DNA from: a bacterium
Lineage (GTDB): Bacteria > UBP14 > UBA6098 > B30-G16
Reading direction: 5' to 3'
NCBI GenBank assembly: GCA_030613005.1
Contig: JAUWMV010000003.1
Location: 60,043 to 124,042 of the forward strand
DNA: 64,000 nucleotides
This document shows, one piece after another, positions 9,195 through 19,040 of the stretch. The translations under genes were made by a program, and so were the position numbers. Numbering within the stretch: the stretch's first letter is position 1; every line of letters begins with the position of its first letter. A model generated the notes under the pieces. It ran no database searches and was not told where the DNA came from. It saw only the letters and a program-made list of their open reading frames with translations.

Positions 9195-9944
9195 ATGAGT
9201 GGTCACAGCAAGTGGTCCTCCATAAAGCACAAGAAAGCCGCTACCGATGCCAAACGAGGAAAGTTGTTTACTAAGCTAATAAAAGAGATTACAGTAGCTG
9301 CACGTCATGGTGGTGGGCGTCCTGAAACTAATCCTCGGCTTAGAACTGCGATTGCTGCTGCAAAATCTGCTAATATGCCCTCAGGCAATATAGTTCGTGC
9401 TATAAAAAAGGGGACAGGTGAACTTCCCGGAATTACTTATGAAGAGGTCACATATGAGGGTTACGGACCTGCTGGTGTTGCAATTTTAATCGATGTCCTT
9501 ACAGACAATAAGAAACGAGCTGTTTCGGAAGTTAGGAATATTTTCTCTAAATTGGGTGGGAATATGGGTGAATCGGGTTGTGTTTGTTGGATGTTCACGA
9601 GGATGGGGTTCATTATGATTCCAAAAGATGGTACCGATGAAATTAAGCTTATGGAAGTGGCTCTCGATTCAGGTGCGCTGGATATTAAAGATATAGACGA
9701 CTATTTCGAGGTTTATACTGATGTCAATGATTTTAACGATGTAAGGGAAGCTATAGAGAATGCGAATTTCGACATAGAGTCCGCAGATATTACGGCTGTT
9801 CCACAGACTACAGTTAAACTTAATGTTAAGGATGCCCAAAAGTTAATCCGACTGCTTAATGCAATGGAGGATAGCGATGAGGTTCAAAAGGTTTACTCAA
9901 ATATGGATATTCCCGACGAGGTACTTATAGCATTGGAAGAGTAA
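9195..9944 (+). CDS. yebC: YebC/PmpR-family translation/transcription regulator
   Basis: Conserved 249-residue protein of the TACO1/YebC family. Members have been described both as DNA-binding regulators and as factors that help ribosomes through difficult (for example polyproline) sequences. The start at 9195 gives the canonical [23 protein letters not shown], with GGAGG five bases upstream; a TTG four codons earlier is not used. The family features [14 protein letters not shown] and [14 protein letters not shown] are present, and the protein ends in the usual [11 protein letters not shown] and [21 protein letters not shown]. It shows no sign of decay. In many genomes it neighbours ruvABC, but not here. 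Confidence 0.95.
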   Translation: MSGHSKWSSIKHKKAATDAKRGKLFTKLIKEITVAARHGGGRPETNPRLRTAIAAAKSANMPSGNIVRAIKKGTGELPGITYEEVTYEGYGPAGVAILIDVLTDNKKRAVSEVRNIFSKLGGNMGESGCVCWMFTRMGFIMIPKDGTDEIKLMEVALDSGALDIKDIDDYFEVYTDVNDFNDVREAIENANFDIESADITAVPQTTVKLNVKDAQKLIRLLNAMEDSDEVQKVYSNMDIPDEVLIALEE

Positions 9945-10052
9945 TTACATTTTTTCTTTAGTTGTCAATTTTCCAAATTAAGAGAACTCGCTCAAAATCT
10001 TTGTTTAATTAATTTGGCTAACATTCATTTAATAAATTAAAAAGGCTACTTC

Positions 10053-10895
10053 TTGATTAAATTAATCGTTATAGACATAGATGGCACATTGCTCAATTCA
10101 GATCTTGAGATAGGAGAAAAATCTCTTAAGGCTATCGGTGAAGCCAGAAACCGTGGCGTTAAAATTACATTCGCTACGGGTAGGCAGATTGCTGCTTGTA
10201 GGCGATATGCAGAACAATTAGGAATAGATATTCCCATCATCGCTCTTAACGGATCAGTTCTCAAAGGGATTTATGACAGCGAGATGATTGAACGAAATCC
10301 ACTACCAGATAATGTTGTTCAGAAAATTTTACCATTGCTTAAGGATACTAAAGCAACAGTAATCGCTATAAACAGTGATCATACAATGGCTTGGAATCTA
10401 ACTGAAAAGATGAAAATCCCGTTCTCATCCTGGTTATACGGAATTTCTGTAATAAAACCGGATGAACTTGAATATCCATTGGATTGGATAATGGTTGGTG
10501 GTTCCGAGAAAGATGTGCGATCCACTGCTTGTGCAATTGAGGCTCTAAAAATTGAAAAAATTAATGTATATACATGGGCTTCAATTCGGTACAAGCCGCT
10601 ATGGTATATGGAGATAAGAGCAAAGGGAACTAATAAAGGAACCGCCCTGCATAAGCTTAAAAAGATATTAGGTATTTCCACTGAAAATACTTTGGTTATT
10701 GGTGATTATTTAAATGACCTTTCTATGTTTAAGGAAGCTGGAGTGTTTGCGGCTGTGTCGAATGCACACGACGAGGTTAGAAAAGTAGCACATCATGTTT
10801 CCGATAGCTCTTGCGACAACGATGCTGTCGCAGAAATCATTAACAAGTTCGTATTAGAAAAGCAGGTTGAGGAGAAAAATGCCCGAATTGTTTAA
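10053..10895 (+). CDS. Cof-type HAD-IIB phosphatase
   Basis: Haloacid-dehalogenase-superfamily sugar or nucleotide phosphatase of the Cof subgroup. The start is TTG at 10053 behind an AAGG site; this puts the nucleophile motif DIDGTLL at residues 8-14, as expected. Further motifs are FATGR (motif 2 region), a C2-type cap, KGTNKGTALHKLKK with the conserved Lys, and VIGDYLNDLSMF (motif 4). Length 280 residues is typical. The C-terminus overlaps cdaA by 17 bases. The substrate is unknown; the overlap with cdaA is suggestive but does not prove a link to c-di-AMP. Confidence 0.88.
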   Translation: MIKLIVIDIDGTLLNSDLEIGEKSLKAIGEARNRGVKITFATGRQIAACRRYAEQLGIDIPIIALNGSVLKGIYDSEMIERNPLPDNVVQKILPLLKDTKATVIAINSDHTMAWNLTEKMKIPFSSWLYGISVIKPDELEYPLDWIMVGGSEKDVRSTACAIEALKIEKINVYTWASIRYKPLWYMEIRAKGTNKGTALHKLKKILGISTENTLVIGDYLNDLSMFKEAGVFAAVSNAHDEVRKVAHHVSDSSCDNDAVAEIINKFVLEKQVEEKNARIV

Positions 10896-11685
10896 AATAT
10901 ATTTCATTTCTATCACATTGGGCGATGTAATTGATATTGCTGTAGTTTCAATATTGTTTTACTGGACGCTACGTTTAATGCGGGATTCCAGAGCTAGACC
11001 AATGCTGATGGGTATAGCAATTATATTTCTGGGAGCGGTAGTTGCATTCACTCTCGATCTTAAAACTGTAGCCTGGATTGTTAGAAGACTGAGTGTGTTG
11101 TGGGCTTTGGTTTTCGTAATCCTTTTTCAAACAGAAATTAGGGAACTATTAACACGGTTGGGAAATCTTCCTGTATTCAAGCCATTCTTTCCTAAAGCGA
11201 CATCTGAAACGATTGATAATATTGTCGAAGGGGTTAGACTCATTATGAGCAATCGCTATGGAGCATTGATAGCTGTTCGGCGGAAGACATCTCTTGAGAG
11301 CGTGATAAACTCCGGTAAACGCATTGGCGCTAAGGTTACTCCTGAGCTTCTGGCAACGATATTCAGTCCTGCAACACCTCTTCACGATGGTGGTGTTGTG
11401 ATTTCTGGAGACAATATTGTTGCTGCAGCATGTGAGTTTCCATTGACACAAGACGAACATTTCAGAAAAAATTATGGTATGCGTCACAGAGCGGCAATAG
11501 GGATGGCTGAGCACTCGGATGCATTAGTTATTATTGTATCTGAGGAGACAGGTGCCGCATCATTAGCAATACATCACACATTAAAACATAATTTACCTCT
11601 CGATGAATTATATAGGAATCTCCTTATTTTGATGGGTGAAAAAGTGAAACAAAAAAAGAAGGCGACAATTAGAAATGAGTTTTAA
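10879..11685 (+). CDS. cdaA: diadenylate cyclase CdaA
   Basis: Membrane enzyme that condenses two ATP to c-di-AMP. ATG at 10879 is preferred: it has a GAGGAG site and starts MPELFKIYF; a TTG at 10867 is the alternative. Three membrane helices occupy about residues 15-95, followed by the DAC domain with LHDGGV (169-173) and RHRAAIG (202-208). The usual DGA triad reads D-G-G here (170-172), a small change at a nucleotide-contacting motif. No CdaR/YbbR or GlmM gene follows, unlike in Firmicutes; instead a flavin-reductase-like gene overlaps by 11 bases. Length (268) fits CdaA. Confidence 0.93.
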   Translation: MPELFKIYFISITLGDVIDIAVVSILFYWTLRLMRDSRARPMLMGIAIIFLGAVVAFTLDLKTVAWIVRRLSVLWALVFVILFQTEIRELLTRLGNLPVFKPFFPKATSETIDNIVEGVRLIMSNRYGALIAVRRKTSLESVINSGKRIGAKVTPELLATIFSPATPLHDGGVVISGDNIVAAACEFPLTQDEHFRKNYGMRHRAAIGMAEHSDALVIIVSEETGAASLAIHHTLKHNLPLDELYRNLLILMGEKVKQKKKATIRNEF

Positions 11686-12184
11686 AAGCATCGTTCCCAA
11701 AGCTATCGATGAGAATGTATTTAAATTAATTGGAACTAACTGGATGCTTATTACCGCCGGCACAATGGACTCTTTTAACACTATGACTGCAAGTTGGGGT
11801 GGATTTGGGGTTCTTTGGCACAGAGATGTCGCATTCTGTTTTATAAGACCCATTCGATATACATATGAATTCATGAATAAGAACGACTATTACACTTTGA
11901 TGTTTTTCGAGGAGAAATATCGCAATTCACTGAAAATATGCGGCACAAAGAGCGGTCGTAATATCGACAAGGTCAAAGAATGCAATTTTACACCTGTAGA
12001 AAGCATAAATGGTGCAATATATTTTAAAGAAGCTCGATTTATTATTGAGTGCAGAAAAATTTATATTACAGATATAGACCCAGAGGGATTTGTCGATTCT
12101 TCTATCGAGAATAATTATCCTCAAAAAGATTATCATAGAATGTTTGTGGGTGAAATAGTTAATGTGATGTTAAAAAATAATTGA
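11675..12184 (+). CDS. flavin reductase-like domain protein
   Basis: A 169-residue protein with the FMN-binding split-barrel fold of flavoredoxin/flavin reductase-like proteins: TNWMLITAGTMDSFNTMTASWGG near the N-terminus (the flavin-contact segment, compare 'VTT.D.G..N..T.SW'), then RPIRYTYEFMNKNDYYTLMFF and the later CGTKSGRNIDKV. Proteins of this type bind FMN and act as flavin reductases or electron carriers in anaerobes. It starts inside the end of cdaA (11-base overlap), so it is probably co-transcribed. The partner oxidoreductase is not identifiable. Confidence 0.8.
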   Translation: MSFKSIVPKAIDENVFKLIGTNWMLITAGTMDSFNTMTASWGGFGVLWHRDVAFCFIRPIRYTYEFMNKNDYYTLMFFEEKYRNSLKICGTKSGRNIDKVKECNFTPVESINGAIYFKEARFIIECRKIYITDIDPEGFVDSSIENNYPQKDYHRMFVGEIVNVMLKNN

Positions 12185-12329
12185 GTAATAAATCGAATTA
12201 ATATTCATAGGATAATTGTGGTTAATAAAACAAGGACATATGGGTGGTGTACATAAACTTATTCTCACCTAATATTGTAAATAATTATACGCATAGACAT
12301 ATAAGTTAAAAATAAATTTTATATCTATT

Positions 12330-12713
12330 CTAAATGGCTACTTCTGCCGGGAGATACTCTTTTATAGCTTTTTCAAGTTCTGTAATCCTAAATGGTTTAA
12401 TTAAAAATTTCTGAATATTAAGAGCTTCAGAAAGAGAATAAAGCTTGTCAGTGTGAAATGCTGTAACGACAATAATAGGAATGTCGGATGATTTTCTTCG
12501 AATACGACGAATAAACTCAAATCCACTCTCATCTGGCATGCGAATATCGGTAATAATAAGATCGAAGTCTTCCTCATTAAACTTATGAAGGGCTTCTTTT
12601 GAACTTTGGCAAGTAGTAATGCTAAGACCTATTAGTACACCTAGTTCTTCCATAACCAAACACCAAGTTTGCTCGTCGTCTACAAATAGTATCCGTGGAT
12701 TTCTTTTGTCCAT
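12330..12713 (-). CDS. single-domain response regulator
   Basis: CheY-type receiver only, 127 residues, without an output domain. The acidic pocket D12/D13, phospho-acceptor D56 in DLIITDIRMPDESG, Thr84 in VVTAFHT and Lys106 in KFLIKPF are all present, so it should be phosphorylatable. It lies alone between two rightward units, with no kinase beside it; the nearest histidine kinase in the window is at 51.3 kb. Possible roles are motility-like signalling or a phosphorelay, but this cannot be decided. Confidence in the family is high, in the pathway nil. Confidence 0.92.
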   Translation of the reverse strand: MDKRNPRILFVDDEQTWCLVMEELGVLIGLSITTCQSSKEALHKFNEEDFDLIITDIRMPDESGFEFIRRIRRKSSDIPIIVVTAFHTDKLYSLSEALNIQKFLIKPFRITELEKAIKEYLPAEVAI

Positions 12714-12849
12714 AATTGTAACCTGCGCTTATTGTTTTGGGATTATTTTAAATTATTTATCTTAAATTCTTCTTATACAATTGTGTCCATTAAAATTCTT
12801 TCTAATTTATTAAAGAAGAATGGATATACAATAAAAAAATGAGGGAAAT

Positions 12850-13266
12850 ATGAAATTTTTCGACAAAACACTGTGGTTCAATACTAATAACCGCAGAGAA
12901 ATTATCCATATAAGCCGACAAATTCAGGATGTTGTGGATGAATCTAAGATTACCGAGGGTTTGTGTTATGTAGGCTCGATGCATACAACCGCAGCAGTTC
13001 TTGTCAATGACAACGAGAGTGGATTGCATTCAGATCTATTTGATCTTCTCGAAAAAATTGCTCCATATTCTGTACGAGGATATAAGCATAACCGCACGGG
13101 CGAGGACAATGCTGAGGCTCACCTTAGGGCAATGTTTTTGCATCCTCAAATTATTTTGCCTGTTAGTAACGGGCAACTTGTTCTGGGAACATGGCAGAGG
13201 ATATTCTACCTTGAACTTGACGGTAAACGAAGAAAACGCCTTTTTGTTAAAGTTATAGGCGAGTAA
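12850..13266 (+). CDS. yjbQ: YjbQ/UPF0047 family protein
   Basis: Small (138-residue) conserved protein of the YjbQ family; some members show thiamine-phosphate synthase activity in vitro. The family signatures GSMHTTAAVLVNDNESGLHSDL (in parts), AEAHLRAMFL and LGTWQRIFYLELDGKRRKR are seen, including the conserved His residues. It starts at ATG behind GAGGG. Its TAA stop shares one base with the priA ATG (TAATG), so the two genes are translationally coupled. The biological role is unproven. Confidence 0.9.
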   Translation: MKFFDKTLWFNTNNRREIIHISRQIQDVVDESKITEGLCYVGSMHTTAAVLVNDNESGLHSDLFDLLEKIAPYSVRGYKHNRTGEDNAEAHLRAMFLHPQIILPVSNGQLVLGTWQRIFYLELDGKRRKRLFVKVIGE

Positions 13267-15671
13267 TGGGTAGAAATTTTTCTAAATATGCTCAAGTGGC
13301 GGTTGAAGCTCCTCTTTTTAAACTATTCACTTACGGTATCCCGGAGGAGTTTCTTAAGCTAACTGCTCCCGGATGGCGTGTGTTAGTTCCGTTTAGAAAC
13401 CGATTAATTTCCGGTTTTGTTATTGAAATAACTCGTCAACCGTCGATAAAGTTGGATTTGATTAAGCCTATTGTAGATGTTCCAGATGATGATCCTATTT
13501 TTTCTCCAAATCTTCTAAAACTGTGTAAATTTGTTTCGGAATACTATGTTGCACCTCTCGGCGAGACCTTGGCAAACGTTCTTCCACCAGGTGTTGGTGT
13601 TAATACTAAGCAAGTAATTTCAATATGTGGTGTTCCGGATATGGACATTCTAAATAATAACCAGCGAAGAATAATTAGGCTTTTAACTGACAAAACATTA
13701 CCGCTATCCAAAATTTTAGAGAAGATCGGTCATAAAGGGACGATGCACAACCTGAAGAAGTTAGAGAGAATGGGGCTAATAGAACGCAAATACATTTATA
13801 AATTCCAAGCACCACCTAAAACAGTCGATGTGGCTGTTGCATCGCTGGACATTACGGATGAAGTAATTAAAAACCTCGAAAAACATGCCCCTAAGCAGAC
13901 TTCTGCGATGAGATATCTTCTTCAGGGAGGAAAAACCAAATTATCTGTGCTCAGGAAGCTTTTTGGTGCGTCTGTAGTTAAAGCTTGCATTGACAAAGGG
14001 TATATTCATATAGAAAAAAAAGAAATATTTCGCTCCTCTGGTGGTTGGTTGACACCAAGAAAAGAGATCAGTGAATTTACGCATTCTCAAAAAAATGCAA
14101 TTAAAGAAATTTCCGAAGCTTTTGAATCCGGAGACAAGAAACCTTTCCTAATACACGGTGTTACTGGAAGCGGGAAAACACTTGTCTATCTGGAAGCTGC
14201 AAGAATGGTTCGTTCACTTGGTAAAGGAGTCCTGGTTCTTGTGCCAGAAGTTGCTCTTACACCTCAGATGTGGGGAGCAATGAGAGACTTTTTTGGTGAG
14301 GAGGTCGCAGTTTTGCACAGCTATCTCTCGCCGGGAGAAAGAGCCGACGCATGGAGAAGGCTTCAGAAAGGGGGAATTAAGATAGCATTGGGAGCAAGGT
14401 CGGCAATTTTCGCACCAATAACCGATACTGGTCTTATCGTGGTCGACGAGGAACAAGATGCATCATACAAACAAGCGAGAATCCCATATTATAATGCTCG
14501 TGATGTGGCGATAATTCGAGGTAGGATAGAAAACGCATTGGTTATATTGGGTTCTGCTACCCCAAGCATCGAAAGTTACTATAATGCAAAAACAGGGAAA
14601 TATCATCTTATTGAGATGCCTGAGAGAGTTCCGGGAGCAAAACTTCCAAAAGTTCACGTTGTTGACATTAGAAAGCTTCGCAAGGATGAGAGAATTCTCA
14701 GTCGTGTTGTTGTTGATGAGACAAAAAAAAGAATAAATGCAGGCGAGCAGACAATTTTTTTGCTCAATAGAAGAGGATTTTCTACGAGTTTGGAGTGCGA
14801 TGAATGCGGTTATGTTCCTCGATGTCCTCACTGTGAGTTAACTCTGACGTATCACCGTGTGGGAGATGAACTAAAATGTCACTGGTGCGATTATCGAACA
14901 CCTGCACCGGAAAACTGCCCAGGCTGCAACGCAGAGAACTTTAAGCATAGAGGTAAAGGCACACAGAAGATTGAGTTGGAACTTTACAAATTTGTGGATT
15001 CGGAGAGAATTTTTAGGATAGATTCTGATGCAATAAGCCAAAAAGGAGCGTTAAGAAAGCTGCTGGAAGGATTTGCGGCGAAGGAAGGCGCGGTAATTGT
15101 CGGTACTCAAATGGTGGCTAAGGGTCATGATTTTCCAAATGTAACATTGGTCGCTGTTGTTGATGCGGATATTGGGTTGGGAGTTCCGGATGTTAGGTCC
15201 TCCGAGAGGACATTTCAACTTCTTTCGCAAGTTGCTGGAAGAGCTGGAAGAGGAGAAAAACCAGGACTCGTTATTATACAAACAAGGCATCCGGAATCGC
15301 CGACAATAAAATGCGCTGTTAATCATGATTTTAAAACTTTTTATGATTCGATAATTATTGAACGACAAAGACTTCAATATCCACCGGCATCACATCTAGT
15401 TCGAATATTAACACAAAGTAAGGATTCAAATCTTGCAGAAAAAGCACTTAGAGTTATTCACGATGAATTGATTTTGCGAAAAATAGACAGTGTAATACTT
15501 CTTTCACCGACAAAACCTCCTTTAGCGAAGCTCAGAGATAAGTATCGTTGGCATATGTTGATTAAATCTTTGAATATTAAGCTGCTTCTTCCATTTCTGC
15601 ACAGTGTGCCACAAACCGAATTTAAAAATGTTAAAATAAAAATTGATATAGATCCGTTAGATCTGATGTAA
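13266..15671 (+). CDS. priA: primosomal replication protein N' (PriA helicase)
   Basis: Superfamily 2 3'-to-5' DNA helicase that restarts stalled replication forks. Domains in order: the N-terminal 3'-OH/DNA-binding domain (YAQVAVEAPLFKLFTYGIPE), a winged-helix part, helicase domain 1 with Walker A GVTGSGKT and the Walker B DEEQD, a zinc region with four Cys pairs (CDECG, CPHC, CHWC, CPGC), helicase domain 2 with GTQMVAKGHDFPNVTLV and QVAGRAGRG, and the C-terminal domain. The box usually read DEEH is DEEQ here. Length 801 is normal. The gene starts in the yjbQ stop codon. Confidence 0.96.
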   Translation: MGRNFSKYAQVAVEAPLFKLFTYGIPEEFLKLTAPGWRVLVPFRNRLISGFVIEITRQPSIKLDLIKPIVDVPDDDPIFSPNLLKLCKFVSEYYVAPLGETLANVLPPGVGVNTKQVISICGVPDMDILNNNQRRIIRLLTDKTLPLSKILEKIGHKGTMHNLKKLERMGLIERKYIYKFQAPPKTVDVAVASLDITDEVIKNLEKHAPKQTSAMRYLLQGGKTKLSVLRKLFGASVVKACIDKGYIHIEKKEIFRSSGGWLTPRKEISEFTHSQKNAIKEISEAFESGDKKPFLIHGVTGSGKTLVYLEAARMVRSLGKGVLVLVPEVALTPQMWGAMRDFFGEEVAVLHSYLSPGERADAWRRLQKGGIKIALGARSAIFAPITDTGLIVVDEEQDASYKQARIPYYNARDVAIIRGRIENALVILGSATPSIESYYNAKTGKYHLIEMPERVPGAKLPKVHVVDIRKLRKDERILSRVVVDETKKRINAGEQTIFLLNRRGFSTSLECDECGYVPRCPHCELTLTYHRVGDELKCHWCDYRTPAPENCPGCNAENFKHRGKGTQKIELELYKFVDSERIFRIDSDAISQKGALRKLLEGFAAKEGAVIVGTQMVAKGHDFPNVTLVAVVDADIGLGVPDVRSSERTFQLLSQVAGRAGRGEKPGLVIIQTRHPESPTIKCAVNHDFKTFYDSIIIERQRLQYPPASHLVRILTQSKDSNLAEKALRVIHDELILRKIDSVILLSPTKPPLAKLRDKYRWHMLIKSLNIKLLLPFLHSVPQTEFKNVKIKIDIDPLDLM

Positions 15672-15744
15672 CTATTTATTATTTACTTTTCTTGGCTCAA
15701 TCGTAAATTAAATTTAACTGAAATCTTAAACGATAGGTGGGATT

Positions 15745-16503
15745 ATGAAATTAAGAATTATTATTTTCGTGAGTTTCCTCTTAACATCTCTTTTATCTGG
15801 ACAACAGGTGATTAGAAAAACCACAGAGTCTGTTTTCGTTGTCGACATGAACGGTGATATGATCTCTGATTCGATAATGGTAAAATTCGATCCAAAGGAT
15901 GACGTATTTTCCTGGGATTTTTATCTTGAAACGCCTTTTGGAACATATTCAAAAGATGTGTTCTTTTCGCCGCAATACACCTCTATTATCGTCCGAAGAA
16001 TTAACGATCATGGTGTAAATAAGGATATGGTCATTCTTGAGACACCAAGCGGAGGTAACTGTGGAAATATTGTAATAGTTTTTATAGAAAGAAACGATAA
16101 AATTTTTCCACTTGAAGTTCCAGGATGTGGTTCGATGGACATGTTCTTCGAAGAGTTGATCTTCCTTTTCTGGCAGGACGGACTAGAAGGTCCATCGCAT
16201 GCAGAGAGCCCTAATATTCCAATGTTTTTCAAAGTTAATCTAAATCCTAATATTCCGATTATTGAAGACGTAACCGGGCAATTCACAACTGAAAATTTCA
16301 TTGCATTAAAATTGCAAACAGGATATTACCTTGAATTAATTCAGAACTGGAGCAAAAAACTGGAGAGGACTAAGGCTGATCTTACAAGCTCAACTGGAGC
16401 CAAAAATAAAAAGTTATTGAAGAAGAATATCGAGGAGTGCCGCAAGGAAATCAATAGGTTTAAATCGAAAATTGATAAACTAATCTGGTCTCCCGAACCC
16501 TGA
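15745..16503 (+). CDS. exported protein of unknown function
   Basis: I do not recognise the family. The 252-residue product has a signal peptide (hydrophobic 4-18, probable cut after LLSGQ or LSG), then a segment VVDMNGDMISDSIMVKF that resembles an FG-GAP/EF-hand-like Asp/Asn-rich loop, a central beta-rich part with four Cys (two in GGNCGNI and PGCGS), and a lysine-rich coiled coil at the end (about residues 205-250). It has no sorting domain. A good GGTGGG-like site lies before the ATG. It follows priA by 73 bases but is probably separate from it. Confidence 0.7.
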   Translation: MKLRIIIFVSFLLTSLLSGQQVIRKTTESVFVVDMNGDMISDSIMVKFDPKDDVFSWDFYLETPFGTYSKDVFFSPQYTSIIVRRINDHGVNKDMVILETPSGGNCGNIVIVFIERNDKIFPLEVPGCGSMDMFFEELIFLFWQDGLEGPSHAESPNIPMFFKVNLNPNIPIIEDVTGQFTTENFIALKLQTGYYLELIQNWSKKLERTKADLTSSTGAKNKKLLKKNIEECRKEINRFKSKIDKLIWSPEP

Positions 16504-16858
16504 GAAAAGGTCTGGTTCAACTTGTTAACTCATCATTCTTAGAATATTCGAGTATTTCATGAAAACACATAATTATCGAAGAACAGTTTTTTATAGAGTA
16601 TGTTTTTCAAATTAAAAAACTGTCTGTAGTGTCATACAGTATTTCCACTGGAAAAGTATTAAATTGTGAACTCTTCGAGTTCTTTGAGGTTTTATGACTA
16701 GCACAAATTTTCCATTTTTTAATATATAAATTCATATAGTTTACTTTTATATTAATATTTGCGATGTAGAGCTTTCTCAGTGTTTAAAGTTTTAGAGGAT
16801 TTAAAAGATTTGATAGAATGTTTTTTTTTTGATAATAATATTGCACATTTCACTCGAA
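16504..16858. other. 355-base convergent intergenic region with an 11-bp inverted repeat
   Basis: No gene is supported. The region lies between the 3' ends of the exported-protein gene and lepA. It holds a perfect 11-bp inverted repeat, ACAGTTTTTTA (16583-16593) and TAAAAAACTGT (16613-16623), with a 19-base loop. This is a plausible transcription-end or RNA-stability structure for one or both genes, but its A/T part lies inside rather than outside the stem, so it is not a textbook terminator. The rest is AT-rich, with a T9-10 run near 16820. Confidence 0.5.
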
Positions 16859-18661
16859 TCATCGTTCTATGCTAAGAACAGCAAAGAAAGCCTCCTGTGG
16901 TATCTCGACATAACCAACCATTTTCATTTTCCTTTTGCCTTCCTTTTGCTTTTCGAGTAGTTTTCTTTTTCTAGTAATATCTCCTCCATAACATTTTGCC
17001 GTGACATCCTTGCGCAGCGGAGCCACCCGTGCTCGAGAAATAACTCTTTTGCCAACTGCCGCTTGAATAATGACTTCAAACATCTGCCGTGGAATGAGTT
17101 TTTTAAGTTTCGAAACTAGTTTTTGCCCCCAATGATAAGTCTCGCTGTGGTGGATTATCATCGATAGAGCATCAACCATGTCTCCATTGACAAGCACATC
17201 CAATTTAACTAAATCATCCTTCTTATAATCGCTGAATTCATAGTCGAAGGATGCATAACCCCTTGACACAGTTTTTAGCTTGTCGTAGAAATCGAAAATA
17301 ATTTCCGCAAGAGGTATTTCGAATTTTAGCATAACTCGCTTGGGGTCGACATAGTCAGATTCGAGATATACTCCTCTACGAACCTTAACAAGATCCATCA
17401 TTGAACCGATGAATTCATGAGGTGTAATTATCTCAGCGTTAATCATAGGTTCTTCAATGTATTCGATATTTGTAGGATCGGGAAGGTCGGAGGGACGCTC
17501 TATCCACAGTGTTTCGTCTTTAGTAGTCGTTATTTTATAACGCACATTGGGAACTGTGGCAACCAAGTTTAATCCAAATTCACGATACAGTCTCTCCTGC
17601 GTAATCTCCATGTGAAGCATTCCCAGAAAGCCAGTTCTGAATCCAAACCCCAATGCTGCGGACGATTCCGGTTCATATGAGAGAGATGCATCGTTTAATT
17701 GAAGTTTTTGAAGTGCTGCACGCAAATCTTCAAAATCATCGGCATTGGAGGGATATAACCCAGAAAAAACCATCGGTTTTGCATTATGATAACCGAGGAG
17801 AGGTTCTACGGCTGGATTCTTTGCATTAGTTATTGTATCACCGACCCTTGCATCGCGAATCCCCTTTATGTTTCCGATAACATAACCAACCTCACCAGCC
17901 ACTAGTTCATCAGTCTTTTCGAGTTTAAGTTTCAAGTAACCTAGTTCATCAACCTCGTGTTCTTTCCCAGATGCCATAAGCTTCATTTTATCCTTAACCT
18001 TTATGCTTCCGTCAACAACACGTACATAGAGTACTACACCACGATATTTATCATAGAAGGAATCGAAAATCAACGAGCGTAATGGTAGCTCTAAGTTGCC
18101 AATAGGCGGAGATATACGCTTTACAATTGTATTAAGAACAGCTTCAACATTTTCACCTGTTTTGGCAGAAACTTTTATTATATCATCAATACTTCCACCA
18201 AGTATTTCTATTATCTGCTCTGCAACATCATCCGGTCTAGCAGTATTCATATCAATTTTGTTAATTATCGGTATAATTTCTAAATCGTTCTCTAATGCAA
18301 GGTATATGTTCGATAAAGTTTGTGCCTCGATCCCCTGTGTTGCATCCACGACGAGCAAAGCACCCTCGCATGCTGCTAAAGATCGTGATACCTCGTAAGA
18401 AAAGTCCACATGTCCGGGTGTATCGATAAGATTAAGTTCATATGTGTTTCCATCCGGTGCATTGTAATCTAAGTGAATGGCGTGAGCCTTAATTGTAATT
18501 CCACGTTCTCTTTCGAGCTCCATATCATCCAGAATTTGCTCGACCATTTTATCTGGTGTTACAGCGCCGGTAAGCTCTAATAATCTGTCTGCAAGCGTCG
18601 ATTTCCCGTGATCTATATGAGCTATTATACAAAAATTTCTTATTAAATTTGGGTCTTTCAT
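16859..18661 (-). CDS. lepA: elongation factor 4 (LepA)
   Basis: Ribosome-binding GTPase of the EF-G family that back-translocates or helps initiation and ribosome assembly. I take ATG at 18661 (MKDPNLIRNFCIIAHIDHGK), which gives the family-typical 600 residues; the frame is open 22 codons further upstream, but that part has no family match. No Shine-Dalgarno is visible at either start. Motifs: AHIDHGKST (P-loop), DTPGHVDFSYEVSRSL (G3), NKID (G4), then the EF-G-like domains and the LepA C-terminal domain with CYGGDITRKRKLLEKQKEGKRK in parts. Intact. Confidence 0.97.
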   Translation of the reverse strand: MKDPNLIRNFCIIAHIDHGKSTLADRLLELTGAVTPDKMVEQILDDMELERERGITIKAHAIHLDYNAPDGNTYELNLIDTPGHVDFSYEVSRSLAACEGALLVVDATQGIEAQTLSNIYLALENDLEIIPIINKIDMNTARPDDVAEQIIEILGGSIDDIIKVSAKTGENVEAVLNTIVKRISPPIGNLELPLRSLIFDSFYDKYRGVVLYVRVVDGSIKVKDKMKLMASGKEHEVDELGYLKLKLEKTDELVAGEVGYVIGNIKGIRDARVGDTITNAKNPAVEPLLGYHNAKPMVFSGLYPSNADDFEDLRAALQKLQLNDASLSYEPESSAALGFGFRTGFLGMLHMEITQERLYREFGLNLVATVPNVRYKITTTKDETLWIERPSDLPDPTNIEYIEEPMINAEIITPHEFIGSMMDLVKVRRGVYLESDYVDPKRVMLKFEIPLAEIIFDFYDKLKTVSRGYASFDYEFSDYKKDDLVKLDVLVNGDMVDALSMIIHHSETYHWGQKLVSKLKKLIPRQMFEVIIQAAVGKRVISRARVAPLRKDVTAKCYGGDITRKRKLLEKQKEGKRKMKMVGYVEIPQEAFFAVLSIER

Positions 18662-19040
18662 TTGTTGATAACTTGTTAATATATTCAGGTTAAAAAAAGA
18701 ATTTATAACGAATTTGTTCTTATGCAAGGAATTAAGGGCAATTGTCCCTGTAAAATATTTGAAGTTATTATTTAATTGTCTGATTTCGCAACTGCAAGCC
18801 TTGCACCAAATTTGCTTTTGTAATTTACTTTCTATCTCTTGACATATTTTCCTTAGGGGAAAGAAGAGTCAGCGAATAGAAGGATTGAATAATAAGGATT
18901 AAGGAACTTAGTGGATTGTGAATCACTGTTCGGAAAAGATTAATTCATATTCACATGATAGATGTAAAATAACAGTTTAAGTATAAAATTAGTTAAAATA
19001 TTTGTGACAAATTGATTGTTGATATAATTTCAAGAAGGTA
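18662..19040. other. 379-base intergenic region upstream of lepA
   Basis: No gene is supported. The lepA leader and promoter should lie here on the minus strand, as should the 3' end of the purM transcript. A near-palindrome AGGGCAATTGTCCCT is at about 18734-18749 and a small hairpin TTTCC/GGAAA at about 18850-18865. I see no clear promoter or terminator. Confidence 0.4.

Noticed and set aside
10046..10264. 72-codon frame opposite the HAD phosphatase start
   Set aside because: No start signal or family likeness; shadow of the DIDGTLL gene.
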